A stretch of 33,191 bases of DNA, taken from positions 1 to 33,191 of the forward strand of contig CAZOMV010000066.1 in assembly GCA_964580995.1 (NCBI GenBank), in the 5' to 3' direction. Positions within the stretch are counted from its first letter, which is position 1, and each line of letters starts with the position of its first letter. Origin of the DNA: JAKJEP01 sp964580995 (GTDB lineage: Bacteria; Planctomycetota; Phycisphaerae; Sedimentisphaerales; SM23-30). The notes under the pieces are model-generated. The model made no database searches and was not told the DNA's origin. It saw nothing but the letters and a program-made list of their open reading frames with translations. Both the position numbers and the translations under genes were made by a program. Below are positions 23,291 through 30,614 of the stretch, piece after piece.

Positions 23291-23866
23291 ATGAATTCTC
23301 CCAAAAATCCTTCCACTGGCCCTCGGGCAGCGGCTGATCCCTTATTTTTATGGACCGGGCCGCGTCATGCCGGCAAAACCTCCAAACTGCTCCAGTTGGA
23401 ATCCGCCGCCCGCCAGCAGGGCCTTCCTCTGGCCGGCATCCTCAGCCTGTCTATTTATCATGCGGATCAACTGGTTGGTTTCGACCTGCTCGATATTACC
23501 ACCGGGCAAACACGGCCGCTGGCCCGCCGGCCGCAGCCATTGCAGCGATTTACCTTCGATTCCGCCGCCTTTGCCTGGGGCAACGAGATTCTCGCGCGTA
23601 TCGATACCCACAGCGTCCATTTAATCATCCTGGATGAATTCGGCCCGCTGGAACTGCGCGGCTCCGGATGGCGGCTGGCTGTGGACCAGCTCATCCGTAC
23701 TACTCGAACGCCTTTACTGCTGGTGGTGCGCGACAGTCTGGTTTCCGCCGTCCGCCCCTTATATCCTTCGCGGGATGTGGTCGTTGTTCCCTTCCACCTT
23801 CCGGATGCTATTTCCCAGGTTCTGGACGGGGTAAAACGGCATCAAGAGGTGCTCAAATCCCCGTGA
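23291..23866 (+). CDS. P-loop NTPase, THEP1 (NTPase_1) family
   Basis: THEP1-type proteins hydrolyse nucleoside triphosphates in vitro, and their cellular role is poorly known. The 191 residues include Walker A in LFLWTGPRHAGKTSKLLQL (Gly-x4-Gly-Lys-Thr, about residues 22-30), the conserved GILSLSIYHADQLVGFDLLDI segment with a Gly-Phe-Asp, and Walker B IILDEFGPLELRGSGW. That last motif is the family's 'DE.GpmEl'. The C-terminus is a substrate-free strand-helix pair. The ribosome-binding-like AGAAGGA abuts the ATG with no spacing, which is unusual and suggests dependence on translation of the membrane-protein gene just upstream. A stop in the same frame at 23279 rules out an earlier start. Confidence 0.82.
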   Translation: MNSPKNPSTGPRAAADPLFLWTGPRHAGKTSKLLQLESAARQQGLPLAGILSLSIYHADQLVGFDLLDITTGQTRPLARRPQPLQRFTFDSAAFAWGNEILARIDTHSVHLIILDEFGPLELRGSGWRLAVDQLIRTTRTPLLLVVRDSLVSAVRPLYPSRDVVVVPFHLPDAISQVLDGVKRHQEVLKSP

Positions 23867-23876
23867 AATATGCGGG

Positions 23877-24062
23877 CTAGCGGATTTTTCCCAGCTCCCC
23901 CTGATACCGCCGCATAAGGGCGGCGCGGGAAATCATGCCGACAAAGGTGTGCTCGTCGTGAGAGCTTTGCACCGGCATGCTGTTGACGTCCAGGCGGAAG
24001 CTGTAAACAAGTGCTTGGTCGAGAGGCGGGGTTAATACAGGTGGAAAACCGGGATTATTCTG
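23877..24062 (-). pseudogene. Remnant of a CBS-domain protein (C-terminal 61 codons)
   Basis: On the minus strand an open frame runs from just after a TAA at 24063-24065 to a TAG at 23877-23879. It reads as the last CBS domain of a larger protein: LTPPLDQALVYSFRLDVNSM, then a Pro-Val and HDEHTFVGMISRAALMRRYQ, and a short Lys-Ile-Arg end. 'GMISRAALMRRYQ' is a typical end of CBS pairs such as those attached to ClC chloride channels. There is no start codon, ribosome binding site or upstream channel domain, and AT-rich DNA replaces the rest. It is therefore a decayed, truncated gene rather than a functional one. Confidence 0.68.
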
Positions 24063-24129
24063 TTAAATTAATTGTATTAGTGGCTATAATTTTATATAAA
24101 AATGCCGCTGCGTTATTTGGAAAGAAATT

Positions 24130-25443
24130 ATGAATTTCGGTTATGAAATACTCGTTATTCTCGGGATGCTATTTATCAATGCGGTCTTCGCCGCCTATGA
24201 GATGGCCCTGGCATCCATTTCCCGCGCCAGGCTTTTTACACTTTGCCAGCAGAAGAGGCAGGGAGCAGAAGAGGCTGCCTATATGAAAGACCGGATGGAG
24301 GCAAGCCTGGCGGTGGTGCAGCTTGGCATAACCCTGGTGGGCGCCATTGCGGCGGCAACCGGAGGCGCCGGGGCACAGGAATCCTTTACCCCGTTTTTTA
24401 CGGAAATGGGGATTCCGTCTTTTTATGCCGAGATCTTATCGCTGATTTGTATCGTAATTCCCTTAAGCGCCTTTACGATCATCTTTGCGGAACTGGTGCC
24501 CAAAATGTTAGCGCTGAATAACCGGGAATGGGTATGCCTGATACTATCACCGGCAATGAAGACAATTGCACGGATTACGGATCCGGTTGTTTCTTTTTTT
24601 GAGGCGGTGGTGAAAAAGGTCGTGGAGTTAGTTGCACGGAAAGCCGGGAACGACCCGGCCACTTCCGCCAACCGGCAAAGCCTGCATGAACTTACGGCCG
24701 CGGCCGCCCTTGCCCGTGCCTCCCGGCTTATCGGGGCACAGGAGGAGAAAATCGTACTTTCTGCCGCCCAGTTATCGCAGAGAAAAGTGGCCGAGATTAT
24801 GCTGGACATCAAGTATGCTTCCATGATTCTGGCGACCGACAGCCTTTCGAATGCTCTCATAAAAGCGCACCTTGATATGCACACACGGTTTCCCGTGTGT
24901 GAAAAGGCCGGAGATCCTCAGACCATAATCGGGTATCTTAATTTCAAAGATATTGTGAATGCGTTAAAAATAAGTCCCGACAATCCGACCGTTTCAGGTA
25001 TAACCCGCCCCATCAAGAAGCTCCCGGCAGAAACGTTGCTTTCGCAGGCATTATCGGAAATGATGCGTGAAAGGGCACACATTGCAGTGGTGGTTTCTGA
25101 GAAACAGGATGTTGTCGGGATGATTACTTTGGAGGATATCATCGAAGAATTGGTTGGCGAGATCGAAGATGAGTTCGATCGGGTTCCTGCCTATGTACAT
25201 CCGTGCGGTGTGGGCTGGATTATGGGAGGAGCGGTTTCCATGAAAGTGGTTGCTGCAACGCTTGGTATGGAACTGCCTTTGGAGAATGTGCCCGAAAAAA
25301 CGCCGATTCTCGCGGAATGGATTACACAGAAGCTGGGCAGGGATGTGGAAGGCGGCGAAGTATTGTCTATTGACCATATTTCGGTCACAGTAAGAAAGCT
25401 TCGGCGAAGAAAACTGGCGGAAGCAATCGTTGCAAAGATATAA
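24130..25443 (+). CDS. CNNM/HlyC/CorC-family membrane protein with CBS domains
   Basis: Members of this family (called hemolysin-like or CorC/CNNM) sit in the inner membrane and are linked to divalent cation, mainly magnesium, efflux. The 437 residues begin with a CNNM transmembrane domain: MLFINAVFAAYEMALASISR at the N-terminus, VVQLGITLVGAIAAATGG, and FAELVPKMLALNN. A cytoplasmic CBS pair follows (about residues 215-345, with VVVSEKQDVVGMITLEDIIEE). The final CorC_HlyC transporter-associated domain spans about residues 355-430, with GWIMGGAVSM and LLP-like ELPLENVPEKTP. The gene stands alone. The AAAGAAATT before the ATG gives only a weak ribosome binding site. Confidence 0.92.
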   Translation: MNFGYEILVILGMLFINAVFAAYEMALASISRARLFTLCQQKRQGAEEAAYMKDRMEASLAVVQLGITLVGAIAAATGGAGAQESFTPFFTEMGIPSFYAEILSLICIVIPLSAFTIIFAELVPKMLALNNREWVCLILSPAMKTIARITDPVVSFFEAVVKKVVELVARKAGNDPATSANRQSLHELTAAAALARASRLIGAQEEKIVLSAAQLSQRKVAEIMLDIKYASMILATDSLSNALIKAHLDMHTRFPVCEKAGDPQTIIGYLNFKDIVNALKISPDNPTVSGITRPIKKLPAETLLSQALSEMMRERAHIAVVVSEKQDVVGMITLEDIIEELVGEIEDEFDRVPAYVHPCGVGWIMGGAVSMKVVAATLGMELPLENVPEKTPILAEWITQKLGRDVEGGEVLSIDHISVTVRKLRRRKLAEAIVAKI

Positions 25444-25582
25444 AACTCGAACGGATTTCCTGGAAAGCTGCGTGGGTATCATTTTCCGTTTTTGTGGGCC
25501 TGTTGCATAATCCCGGTTTCGGCCGGTTCATACCCGGCGGAGGGGAACGATTTTCCCAAATTTTACCGGATCCAAAAAAAGG

Positions 25583-25618
25583 TGGACAAAGGAATTTTGC
25601 CCGGCTATAATTCGTTGT
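25583..25618 (+). promoter_or_regulatory. ars operon promoter predicting a leaderless arsR mRNA
   Basis: TGGACA (25583-25588) and TATAAT (25606-25611) are separated by 17 bases, a near-ideal promoter. The arsR ATG begins at 25619, seven bases after the -10 box, so transcription should begin at or within a base or two of the start codon. The nearest AAAGGA lies 25 bases before the ATG, inside the promoter, too far to act as a ribosome binding site. Confidence 0.75.
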
Positions 25619-25999
25619 ATGGCGAAGTATCGTAATATTATTGATGAATTTACCGGGCTTACCAAGGCGCTGGCGGATGGCCAGCGGGTGCGGGCGCTGC
25701 GGTATCTGTGTGAGGGGGAGATGTGCCTGTGCCAGCTTATTGAGATGCTGGGGCTGGCGCCATCGACGGTCTCGAAGCATATGTCGATTTTGCATCAGGC
25801 GGGGCTGGTGGAGAGCCGCAAGGAGGGGCGGTGGATGTATTACCGGCTGGCGGAGAGCCAGGGGGATGCGAAGCTGGCCGGCACGATCCGCTGGCTGCGG
25901 GAGTATCTGGAGGCGGAGCCGATGGGGGAGGAATTGAAGCGGCTGCGGGAAATCCGCCAGAGGAAACGGGAGAGCTTATGCAGCCATTACCAAAGATAA
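25619..25999 (+). CDS. arsR: ArsR/SmtB-family arsenic-responsive repressor
   Basis: ArsR proteins repress the ars operon until As(III) binds cysteine thiols near the DNA-binding helix. The 126 residues form a winged helix: LADGQRVRALRYL, then CEGEMCLCQLIEMLGLAPST, VSKHMSILHQAGLVESRKEG and RWMYYRL. The metal site is Cys36-x-Cys38 in the alpha-3 helix, as in the ELCVCDL motif of classical ArsR, with Cys31 and a C-terminal Cys121 also near. The last 22 bases overlap the arsC-arsM start, so translation is coupled. It likely represses its own promoter, but I did not find a clear operator palindrome. Confidence 0.93.
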   Translation: MAKYRNIIDEFTGLTKALADGQRVRALRYLCEGEMCLCQLIEMLGLAPSTVSKHMSILHQAGLVESRKEGRWMYYRLAESQGDAKLAGTIRWLREYLEAEPMGEELKRLREIRQRKRESLCSHYQR

Positions 26000-27267
26000 A
26001 AGTTCTGTTTTTGTGTACGGGCAATTCCTGCCGCAGCCAGATGGCGGAGGGGTGGGCCAGGCATCTGAAAGGGGAGGTTATCGAGCCGTATTCGGCGGGG
26101 CTTGAGGCGCAGGGCCTGAATCCCCGGGTGGTGCAGGTGATGGCGGAAGCGGGGGTGGATATTTCCAGACAGCGGTCCAAACGGCTGGAGGAGGTAAAGG
26201 ATATTTCGTTTGATTATGTGGTTACGGTGTGCGATAACGCCCGGGAAAGCTGCCCGGTTTTTCCGGGCCGGGCCAGGGTGATTCATGCCGGATTTGATGA
26301 TCCGCCCAAGCTGGCGGCGGCGGCCCGCACGGAAGAAGAGGCCCTGAATTGTTACCGGCGGGTGCGGGATGAAATCAAGGCGTTTATCCAGACCCTGCCG
26401 CAATCATTAGCAAAGAAAATAAGAGGTGTATGTATGTCAGATAATAATTTGAAACAAAGCGAAAAAATCAGGGAAGCGGTTCGACAGGGATATACGGAAA
26501 TCTCACAGGGCCAATCGGGCTGCGGCTGTGAGTGTGGTTCGAGTACCCCGCAGAAACTGGCGGAAGGAATCGGTTACTCACGGGAGGAGTTGGAACTGCT
26601 GCCGGAGGGCGCCAATATGGGCCTGTCCTGCGGGAATCCGACGGCGCTGGCGAACCTGAAACTAGGACAGGTGGTGCTGGATCTGGGCAGCGGGGGCGGG
26701 TTTGATGTGTTTATCGCCGCCGGCAAGGTGGGGCCGAAGGGCAGGGCCATCGGAGTGGATATGACTCCTGCCATGCTCAGCAAATCACGGGCCAGTATTG
26801 CCACGTTCACGCAAAGGACCGGGCTGGCCAATGTCGAATTCCGGCTGGGGGAGATCGAGCATCTGCCGGTGGCTGACGCCGGTATCGATGTGGTGATTTC
26901 CAACTGTGTTATTAATCTTTCGCCGGAAAAACAGCAGGTCTGGAACGAGATAGCCCGGGTATTGAAACCGGGCGGCAAGGTCTGTGTGTCGGATCTGGCG
27001 TTAAAGAAGCCGCTGCCGCCGGAGGTTCGCCAATCGGCCGCGGCGCTGGTAAGCTGTGTGGCGGGGGCGGTTCTGGTCGAAGAGACGCAAAGGATGGCGG
27101 CACAGGCAGGTTTGCATGATATTCACATAGAGGAAAAGGTGTACAATCTGGATGTGCTGGCGGACTGCAATGATCCGCTCTACCGGGCAGTGAAAGAGGC
27201 GTTGCCGGCGGGCGCCCGGTTGAGTGATTATATTGTCAGTATTAATGTTACGGCATTCAAAAAGTAA
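25978..27267 (+). CDS. Arsenate reductase-arsenite methyltransferase fusion (ArsC-ArsM)
   Basis: One uninterrupted 429-residue frame joins two arsenic enzymes. Residues 1-145 are a thioredoxin-coupled, LMW-phosphatase-type arsenate reductase: Cys13 in VLFLCTGNSCRSQ, then Cys85 and Cys92 in VVTVCDNARESCPVF. Their positions are those of pI258 ArsC Cys10, Cys82 and Cys89 shifted by three. From Met153 the chain is ArsM: SAM-binding VLDLGSGGGFDVFIAAG and GVDMTPAML, with the arsenic-binding cysteines at ArsM positions 66 (GLSCGNP), 158 (SNCVINL) and 208 (LVSCVAG). It would reduce As(V) to As(III) and methylate it. AGAGGTG before the ATG at 26434 could permit a separate ArsM product. It starts inside arsR and is followed by acr3. 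Confidence 0.9.
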   Translation: MQPLPKIKVLFLCTGNSCRSQMAEGWARHLKGEVIEPYSAGLEAQGLNPRVVQVMAEAGVDISRQRSKRLEEVKDISFDYVVTVCDNARESCPVFPGRARVIHAGFDDPPKLAAAARTEEEALNCYRRVRDEIKAFIQTLPQSLAKKIRGVCMSDNNLKQSEKIREAVRQGYTEISQGQSGCGCECGSSTPQKLAEGIGYSREELELLPEGANMGLSCGNPTALANLKLGQVVLDLGSGGGFDVFIAAGKVGPKGRAIGVDMTPAMLSKSRASIATFTQRTGLANVEFRLGEIEHLPVADAGIDVVISNCVINLSPEKQQVWNEIARVLKPGGKVCVSDLALKKPLPPEVRQSAAALVSCVAGAVLVEETQRMAAQAGLHDIHIEEKVYNLDVLADCNDPLYRAVKEALPAGARLSDYIVSINVTAFKK

Positions 27268-27279
27268 AAGGATTTGGTT

Positions 27280-28407
27280 ATGAGCACAGAAAAGGAAGGA
27301 CAGGCTGCGGCGAAGGGATTGAATATTTTTGAGAAATATCTGACGGTCTGGGTGATCCTGTGTATCATCGGCGGGATCGTGCTGGGCAAATTTGCCCCCG
27401 GTTTTGCCAGAAGTCTGGATGGGATGTCGATTTTCATTGGCGGTGCGCCGGTGGTGTCGATTCCGATTGCGGTCTGCCTTTTTTTCATGATGTACCCGAT
27501 TATGGTCAAGATTGACTTTGCCGAAGTTCTGCGGGCCGGCAAAAGTCCCAGGCCGGTGCTGCTGACCCTGATCGTCAACTGGGGCATCAAGCCCTTCACG
27601 ATGTTTGCCATCGCGTGGTTTTTCCTCGGGGTTGTGTTTCGCGATCTGATTCCCGGCACGGAGATCGTCAAAGACGGCACGGAGGTCGAATTGTTCCGTT
27701 CGTATATTTCCGGGGCGATCCTGCTGGGCATTGCGCCGTGTACGGCAATGGTGCTGATGTGGGGGTATCTGGCCAAGGGCAATCAGGGCCATACGCTGGT
27801 GATGGTGGCGATTAACTCGCTGACGATGCTGGTGTTTTACGGGCTGCTGGGCGGCTGGCTGCTGGGCGTTAATCAGATGCCGGTGCCATGGCAGGCGCTG
27901 CTGCTTTCGATAGGGATTTATGTTGCGCTGCCGCTGGCGGCCGGCTACTGGTCGCGTAAATGGATTATCGCCCGCAAGGGCCGGGCGTGGTTCGAGGCCG
28001 GATTTCTGCATTATTTAACCCCGGTTTCCATTATCGCGCTGTTGGGAACGCTGGTGCTGCTGTTTTCCTTTAAGGGCGAGACCATCCTGAGTAATCCGCT
28101 GACCATTGTTTGGATCGCCATCCCGCTGTTCCTTCAGACGGTGCTGATTTTTGTGATTACGTATGCCCTGGCTAAATGGCTGAAGTTTTCATACGAAGAT
28201 GCGGCCCCATCGGCGATGATCGGGGCGTCGAATCATTTTGAGGTGGCGATTGCGACGGCGACCATGCTTTTTGGCTTGTCGTCGGGGGCGGCTTTGGCTA
28301 CAGTGGTGGGCGTGCTGATTGAAGTGCCGGTGATGCTGATGCTGGTGAAGATCTGCCTGCGGAGTCAAGGCTGGTTTTTGGTTCAAAAGGTAAACAGCGG
28401 AGTTTAG
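27280..28407 (+). CDS. acr3: ACR3-family arsenite efflux permease
   Basis: ACR3 exports As(OH)3 or arsenite across the inner membrane by proton antiport. The 375 residues form about ten helices and keep the family marks: KYLTVWVILCIIGGIVLGK at the N-terminus and VCLFFMMYPIMVKIDF. The essential Cys lies in ILLGIAPCTAMVLMWGYLA, and the conserved Glu in MIGASNHFEVAIATA. ATG 27280 is preferred, with AAAAGGA eight bases upstream; a TTG two codons earlier is weaker. It starts 12 bases after the arsC-arsM fusion, so reduction, methylation and export are encoded on one transcript. Confidence 0.95.
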   Translation: MSTEKEGQAAAKGLNIFEKYLTVWVILCIIGGIVLGKFAPGFARSLDGMSIFIGGAPVVSIPIAVCLFFMMYPIMVKIDFAEVLRAGKSPRPVLLTLIVNWGIKPFTMFAIAWFFLGVVFRDLIPGTEIVKDGTEVELFRSYISGAILLGIAPCTAMVLMWGYLAKGNQGHTLVMVAINSLTMLVFYGLLGGWLLGVNQMPVPWQALLLSIGIYVALPLAAGYWSRKWIIARKGRAWFEAGFLHYLTPVSIIALLGTLVLLFSFKGETILSNPLTIVWIAIPLFLQTVLIFVITYALAKWLKFSYEDAAPSAMIGASNHFEVAIATATMLFGLSSGAALATVVGVLIEVPVMLMLVKICLRSQGWFLVQKVNSGV

Positions 28408-28416
28408 AAATAGCGT

Positions 28417-29373
28417 ATGGAAGAATCATCACAAGCAACGGTAGTAGTAACGCGCTGTGATGATTATTCCGGTGCGAATCTTGTTTCCGCGCTGGACCGG
28501 CATATTGCACTGCTGGGCGGGCTGGAGCGGTTTGTCAGGCGGGGGGATCGGGTACTGCTGAAGCCCAATTTTATCGCGCCCAAGCCAGCGGATCGGGCGG
28601 TGCAGACGCACCCTGCCGTCATCCTCGAAATAGCCCGGCGGGTGCTGGACTTGGGCGGCAAGCCGGTGGTGGCGGATTCGCCGGCGTGGGGGACGATCTT
28701 TTCCTGTGCGGAGGCGCTGGAGCTGACCGGGCCGCTGCGGAAGTTGGGAGTTCCGCTCCAGGAGCTAAATCATCCCCAAAAAATATATCTGGAAAATTCC
28801 CATGCCTGGATCGGCATCAGCCGATATGCCCTGGAGGCGGACAAGATTATCAATCTGCCGAAGTTCAAGACCCACCAGCAACTGGTGGCGACCTTTGCCG
28901 TCAAGAATATGTTCGGCTGCGTGTCGGGCAAGGCCAAGCCCGTCTGGCATTACAAGAAAGGCGGCAGCGAATACAAATTCTGCAAGCTGCTGATCGGTAT
29001 CTACCAGAAACTCCAGCCGGTGCTGACGATTATCGACGGGATTGAAGCGATGGATGGCCCTGGCCCGATCAACGGACGAACCCGCCCCCTCGGCTGGCTG
29101 ATCGGGGGGACCGACCCGATGGCCTGTGAGGCGGTCTGCTGTGAGCTGATCCGGCTGAAGCCGGAGGACCTGCCTATGCTCCGTACCGCCAGACGACTGG
29201 GTTTTGGCATAGCGGATTTAGACCAGATTGAGATTTGCGGGGATGATTATAAGGATCATATCTGCACCGATTTTCAATTCGCCCAACTGATCCCGATCCG
29301 TTTTTCCCTGTACAGGATCATAAAGAGTAAATGCAAACAAATGCTGATTTTATTGCGTAATAAATTATTGTGA
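28417..29373 (+). CDS. DUF362-family protein
   Basis: DUF362 proteins are widespread in anaerobes, often near iron-sulfur or metal genes, and have no settled function. The 318 residues begin with a Val-rich strand. They show GDRVLLKPNFIAP (about residues 43-55), THPAVILEIARRVLDLGGKP and ADSPAWGT, then INLPKFKTHQQLVATFAVKNMFG and IDGIEAMDGPGPINGRTRPL, all characteristic. The usual C-terminal ferredoxin-like 4Fe-4S domain is absent; the end is a basic hydrophobic helix instead. The gene starts nine bases after acr3, so it looks like the last member of the ars operon, although its ribosome binding site is weak. A role in arsenic handling is inference only. Confidence 0.85.
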   Translation: MEESSQATVVVTRCDDYSGANLVSALDRHIALLGGLERFVRRGDRVLLKPNFIAPKPADRAVQTHPAVILEIARRVLDLGGKPVVADSPAWGTIFSCAEALELTGPLRKLGVPLQELNHPQKIYLENSHAWIGISRYALEADKIINLPKFKTHQQLVATFAVKNMFGCVSGKAKPVWHYKKGGSEYKFCKLLIGIYQKLQPVLTIIDGIEAMDGPGPINGRTRPLGWLIGGTDPMACEAVCCELIRLKPEDLPMLRTARRLGFGIADLDQIEICGDDYKDHICTDFQFAQLIPIRFSLYRIIKSKCKQMLILLRNKLL

Positions 29374-29403
29374 GAGTACCGGATTTGAATATAATAACGT
29401 GAT

Positions 29404-29541
29404 ATGAAAACATCATTAGTCCATTTATCTGAGCGAAAGCAAAAGGATACGAACTTCACTGTTGCCTACTGTTCGGGATTGACTGGGATTATTCCTATAT
29501 TTTTAAGATATCTGAAAGTGGCATTAAATGAAAGAAGATAA
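29404..29541 (+). CDS. Possible 45-residue small protein upstream of the AT-rich gene
   Basis: An ATG at 29404 opens a frame of 45 codons that ends inside the next gene, a 14-base overlap. The product starts MKTSLVHLSERKQKD and contains VAYCSGLTGIIPIFLRYL, a short hydrophobic helix. There is no clear ribosome binding site. It lies at the start of the AT-rich island and could be a coupled partner of the downstream protein, or chance. Confidence 0.25.
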   Translation: MKTSLVHLSERKQKDTNFTVAYCSGLTGIIPIFLRYLKVALNERR

Positions 29542-30481
29542 AAAATGTTTTTTCTGTGGTAGCGAATGCGGGGTTTATTTTGCTGCTGAAATGCACGACA
29601 TAAAAGATTATAGGTGCAAGTATTGCGGGAGATATTTCATTCCTGGCCTTATAGAGAAGACTAAGAGTATTAATGAAAACGATAAATTTAAAATAGCCTG
29701 TATTTTAAATGAAAGACGACTTAAAGGATTAGGCGGCATAGCATTAAGTAATAGAGCAGAGGAAGAAAGCAAAGTTTGTGATTGTCATCAGATTTCTGTC
29801 GATGATATTTTAGATTTGTTCCCCAAAAAAGCTGGCGATTTCCTTAATAGAATACTTCTTAATTTGAGCCGATTACCTGAACGGCCATTTGATAATATTC
29901 GATTCAATATTTATGACACATCAGCAGATAAATTAAATTTATTTGCTATGAATAAATTAGGTTGCGAAATTATTCTCAAAGAGTTAGTTGAGCAAAAACT
30001 AATAAGATGCGACTATAATGATATGAATATCTGTGATATAAATCTTACTGCAAAGTGCTGGGAAATAGTCGATAATTTGCAGCAGGCGGCGATAGATAGC
30101 AAACGTGTTTTTGTTGCAATATGGTTCGATAAATCAATGGATACTTATTATAAAAATGGTATTAAGCAGGCAATAGAAGATGCTGGTTATATCGCAGTAA
30201 GAATCGACCGACAGGATTTCAATGGGAAAATTTGTGATGAAATCCTTGCCGAAATTAGGCGCTGCAAATTTCTTATAGCAGACTTCTCTGGACAGAGAGG
30301 GGGGGTATATTTTGAGGCTGGTTTTGCTATAGGATTAGGCAGACCTACTATTTTCACCGTTAAGAAAGATGATGTCGAGAAATTGCATTTTGACACAAGA
30401 CAGTATAATCATATTGTATATGATTCTCCGGAAGATTTGCATAAAAAGCTTTATAATAGAATTTGTGCAACGATTGTTTAG
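29528..30481 (+). CDS. Zinc-ribbon plus nucleoside-deoxyribosyltransferase/TIR-like protein, candidate defence effector
   Basis: The 317-residue protein has three parts. A zinc ribbon opens it, with CFFCGSEC and YRCKYCGRYF (Cys-x2-Cys pairs, residues 7-37). The middle is helical and ends in a winged-helix-like NKLGCEIILKELVEQKLI. The C-terminal domain (residues 193-317) belongs to the nucleoside 2-deoxyribosyltransferase/TIR-like fold: RVFVAIWFDKSMD, then AEIRRCKFLIADFSGQRGGV and YFEAGFAIGLGRP, with Glu263 as likely catalytic residue, and FDTRQYNHIVY. Related proteins are common in bacteria and usually unnamed. The fold includes enzymes that cleave the N-glycosidic bonds of nucleotides or NAD. 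The DNA is strikingly AT-rich compared with neighbours, which suggests transfer. Neither a phage gene nor a second defence gene lies in the window. Confidence 0.8.
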   Translation: MKEDKKCFFCGSECGVYFAAEMHDIKDYRCKYCGRYFIPGLIEKTKSINENDKFKIACILNERRLKGLGGIALSNRAEEESKVCDCHQISVDDILDLFPKKAGDFLNRILLNLSRLPERPFDNIRFNIYDTSADKLNLFAMNKLGCEIILKELVEQKLIRCDYNDMNICDINLTAKCWEIVDNLQQAAIDSKRVFVAIWFDKSMDTYYKNGIKQAIEDAGYIAVRIDRQDFNGKICDEILAEIRRCKFLIADFSGQRGGVYFEAGFAIGLGRPTIFTVKKDDVEKLHFDTRQYNHIVYDSPEDLHKKLYNRICATIV

Positions 30482-30614
30482 CAAAATAGGTGAATTAAAA
30501 GTACCCATTGTATTTTTCTCTGTATCTGCTTGCTAAAATATTTTTATGTTTATTATCAGGCTTTCTGTTTTTATCCTTTACACCTTCTTGGCGAGAGAAA
30601 AAAGATAACCGAAC

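Noticed and set aside
25451..25500. Possible terminator after the CNNM gene (AACGGA ... TCCGTT then T residues)
   Set aside because: The stem is only six bases with a loop of over 25 bases, too weak to call.
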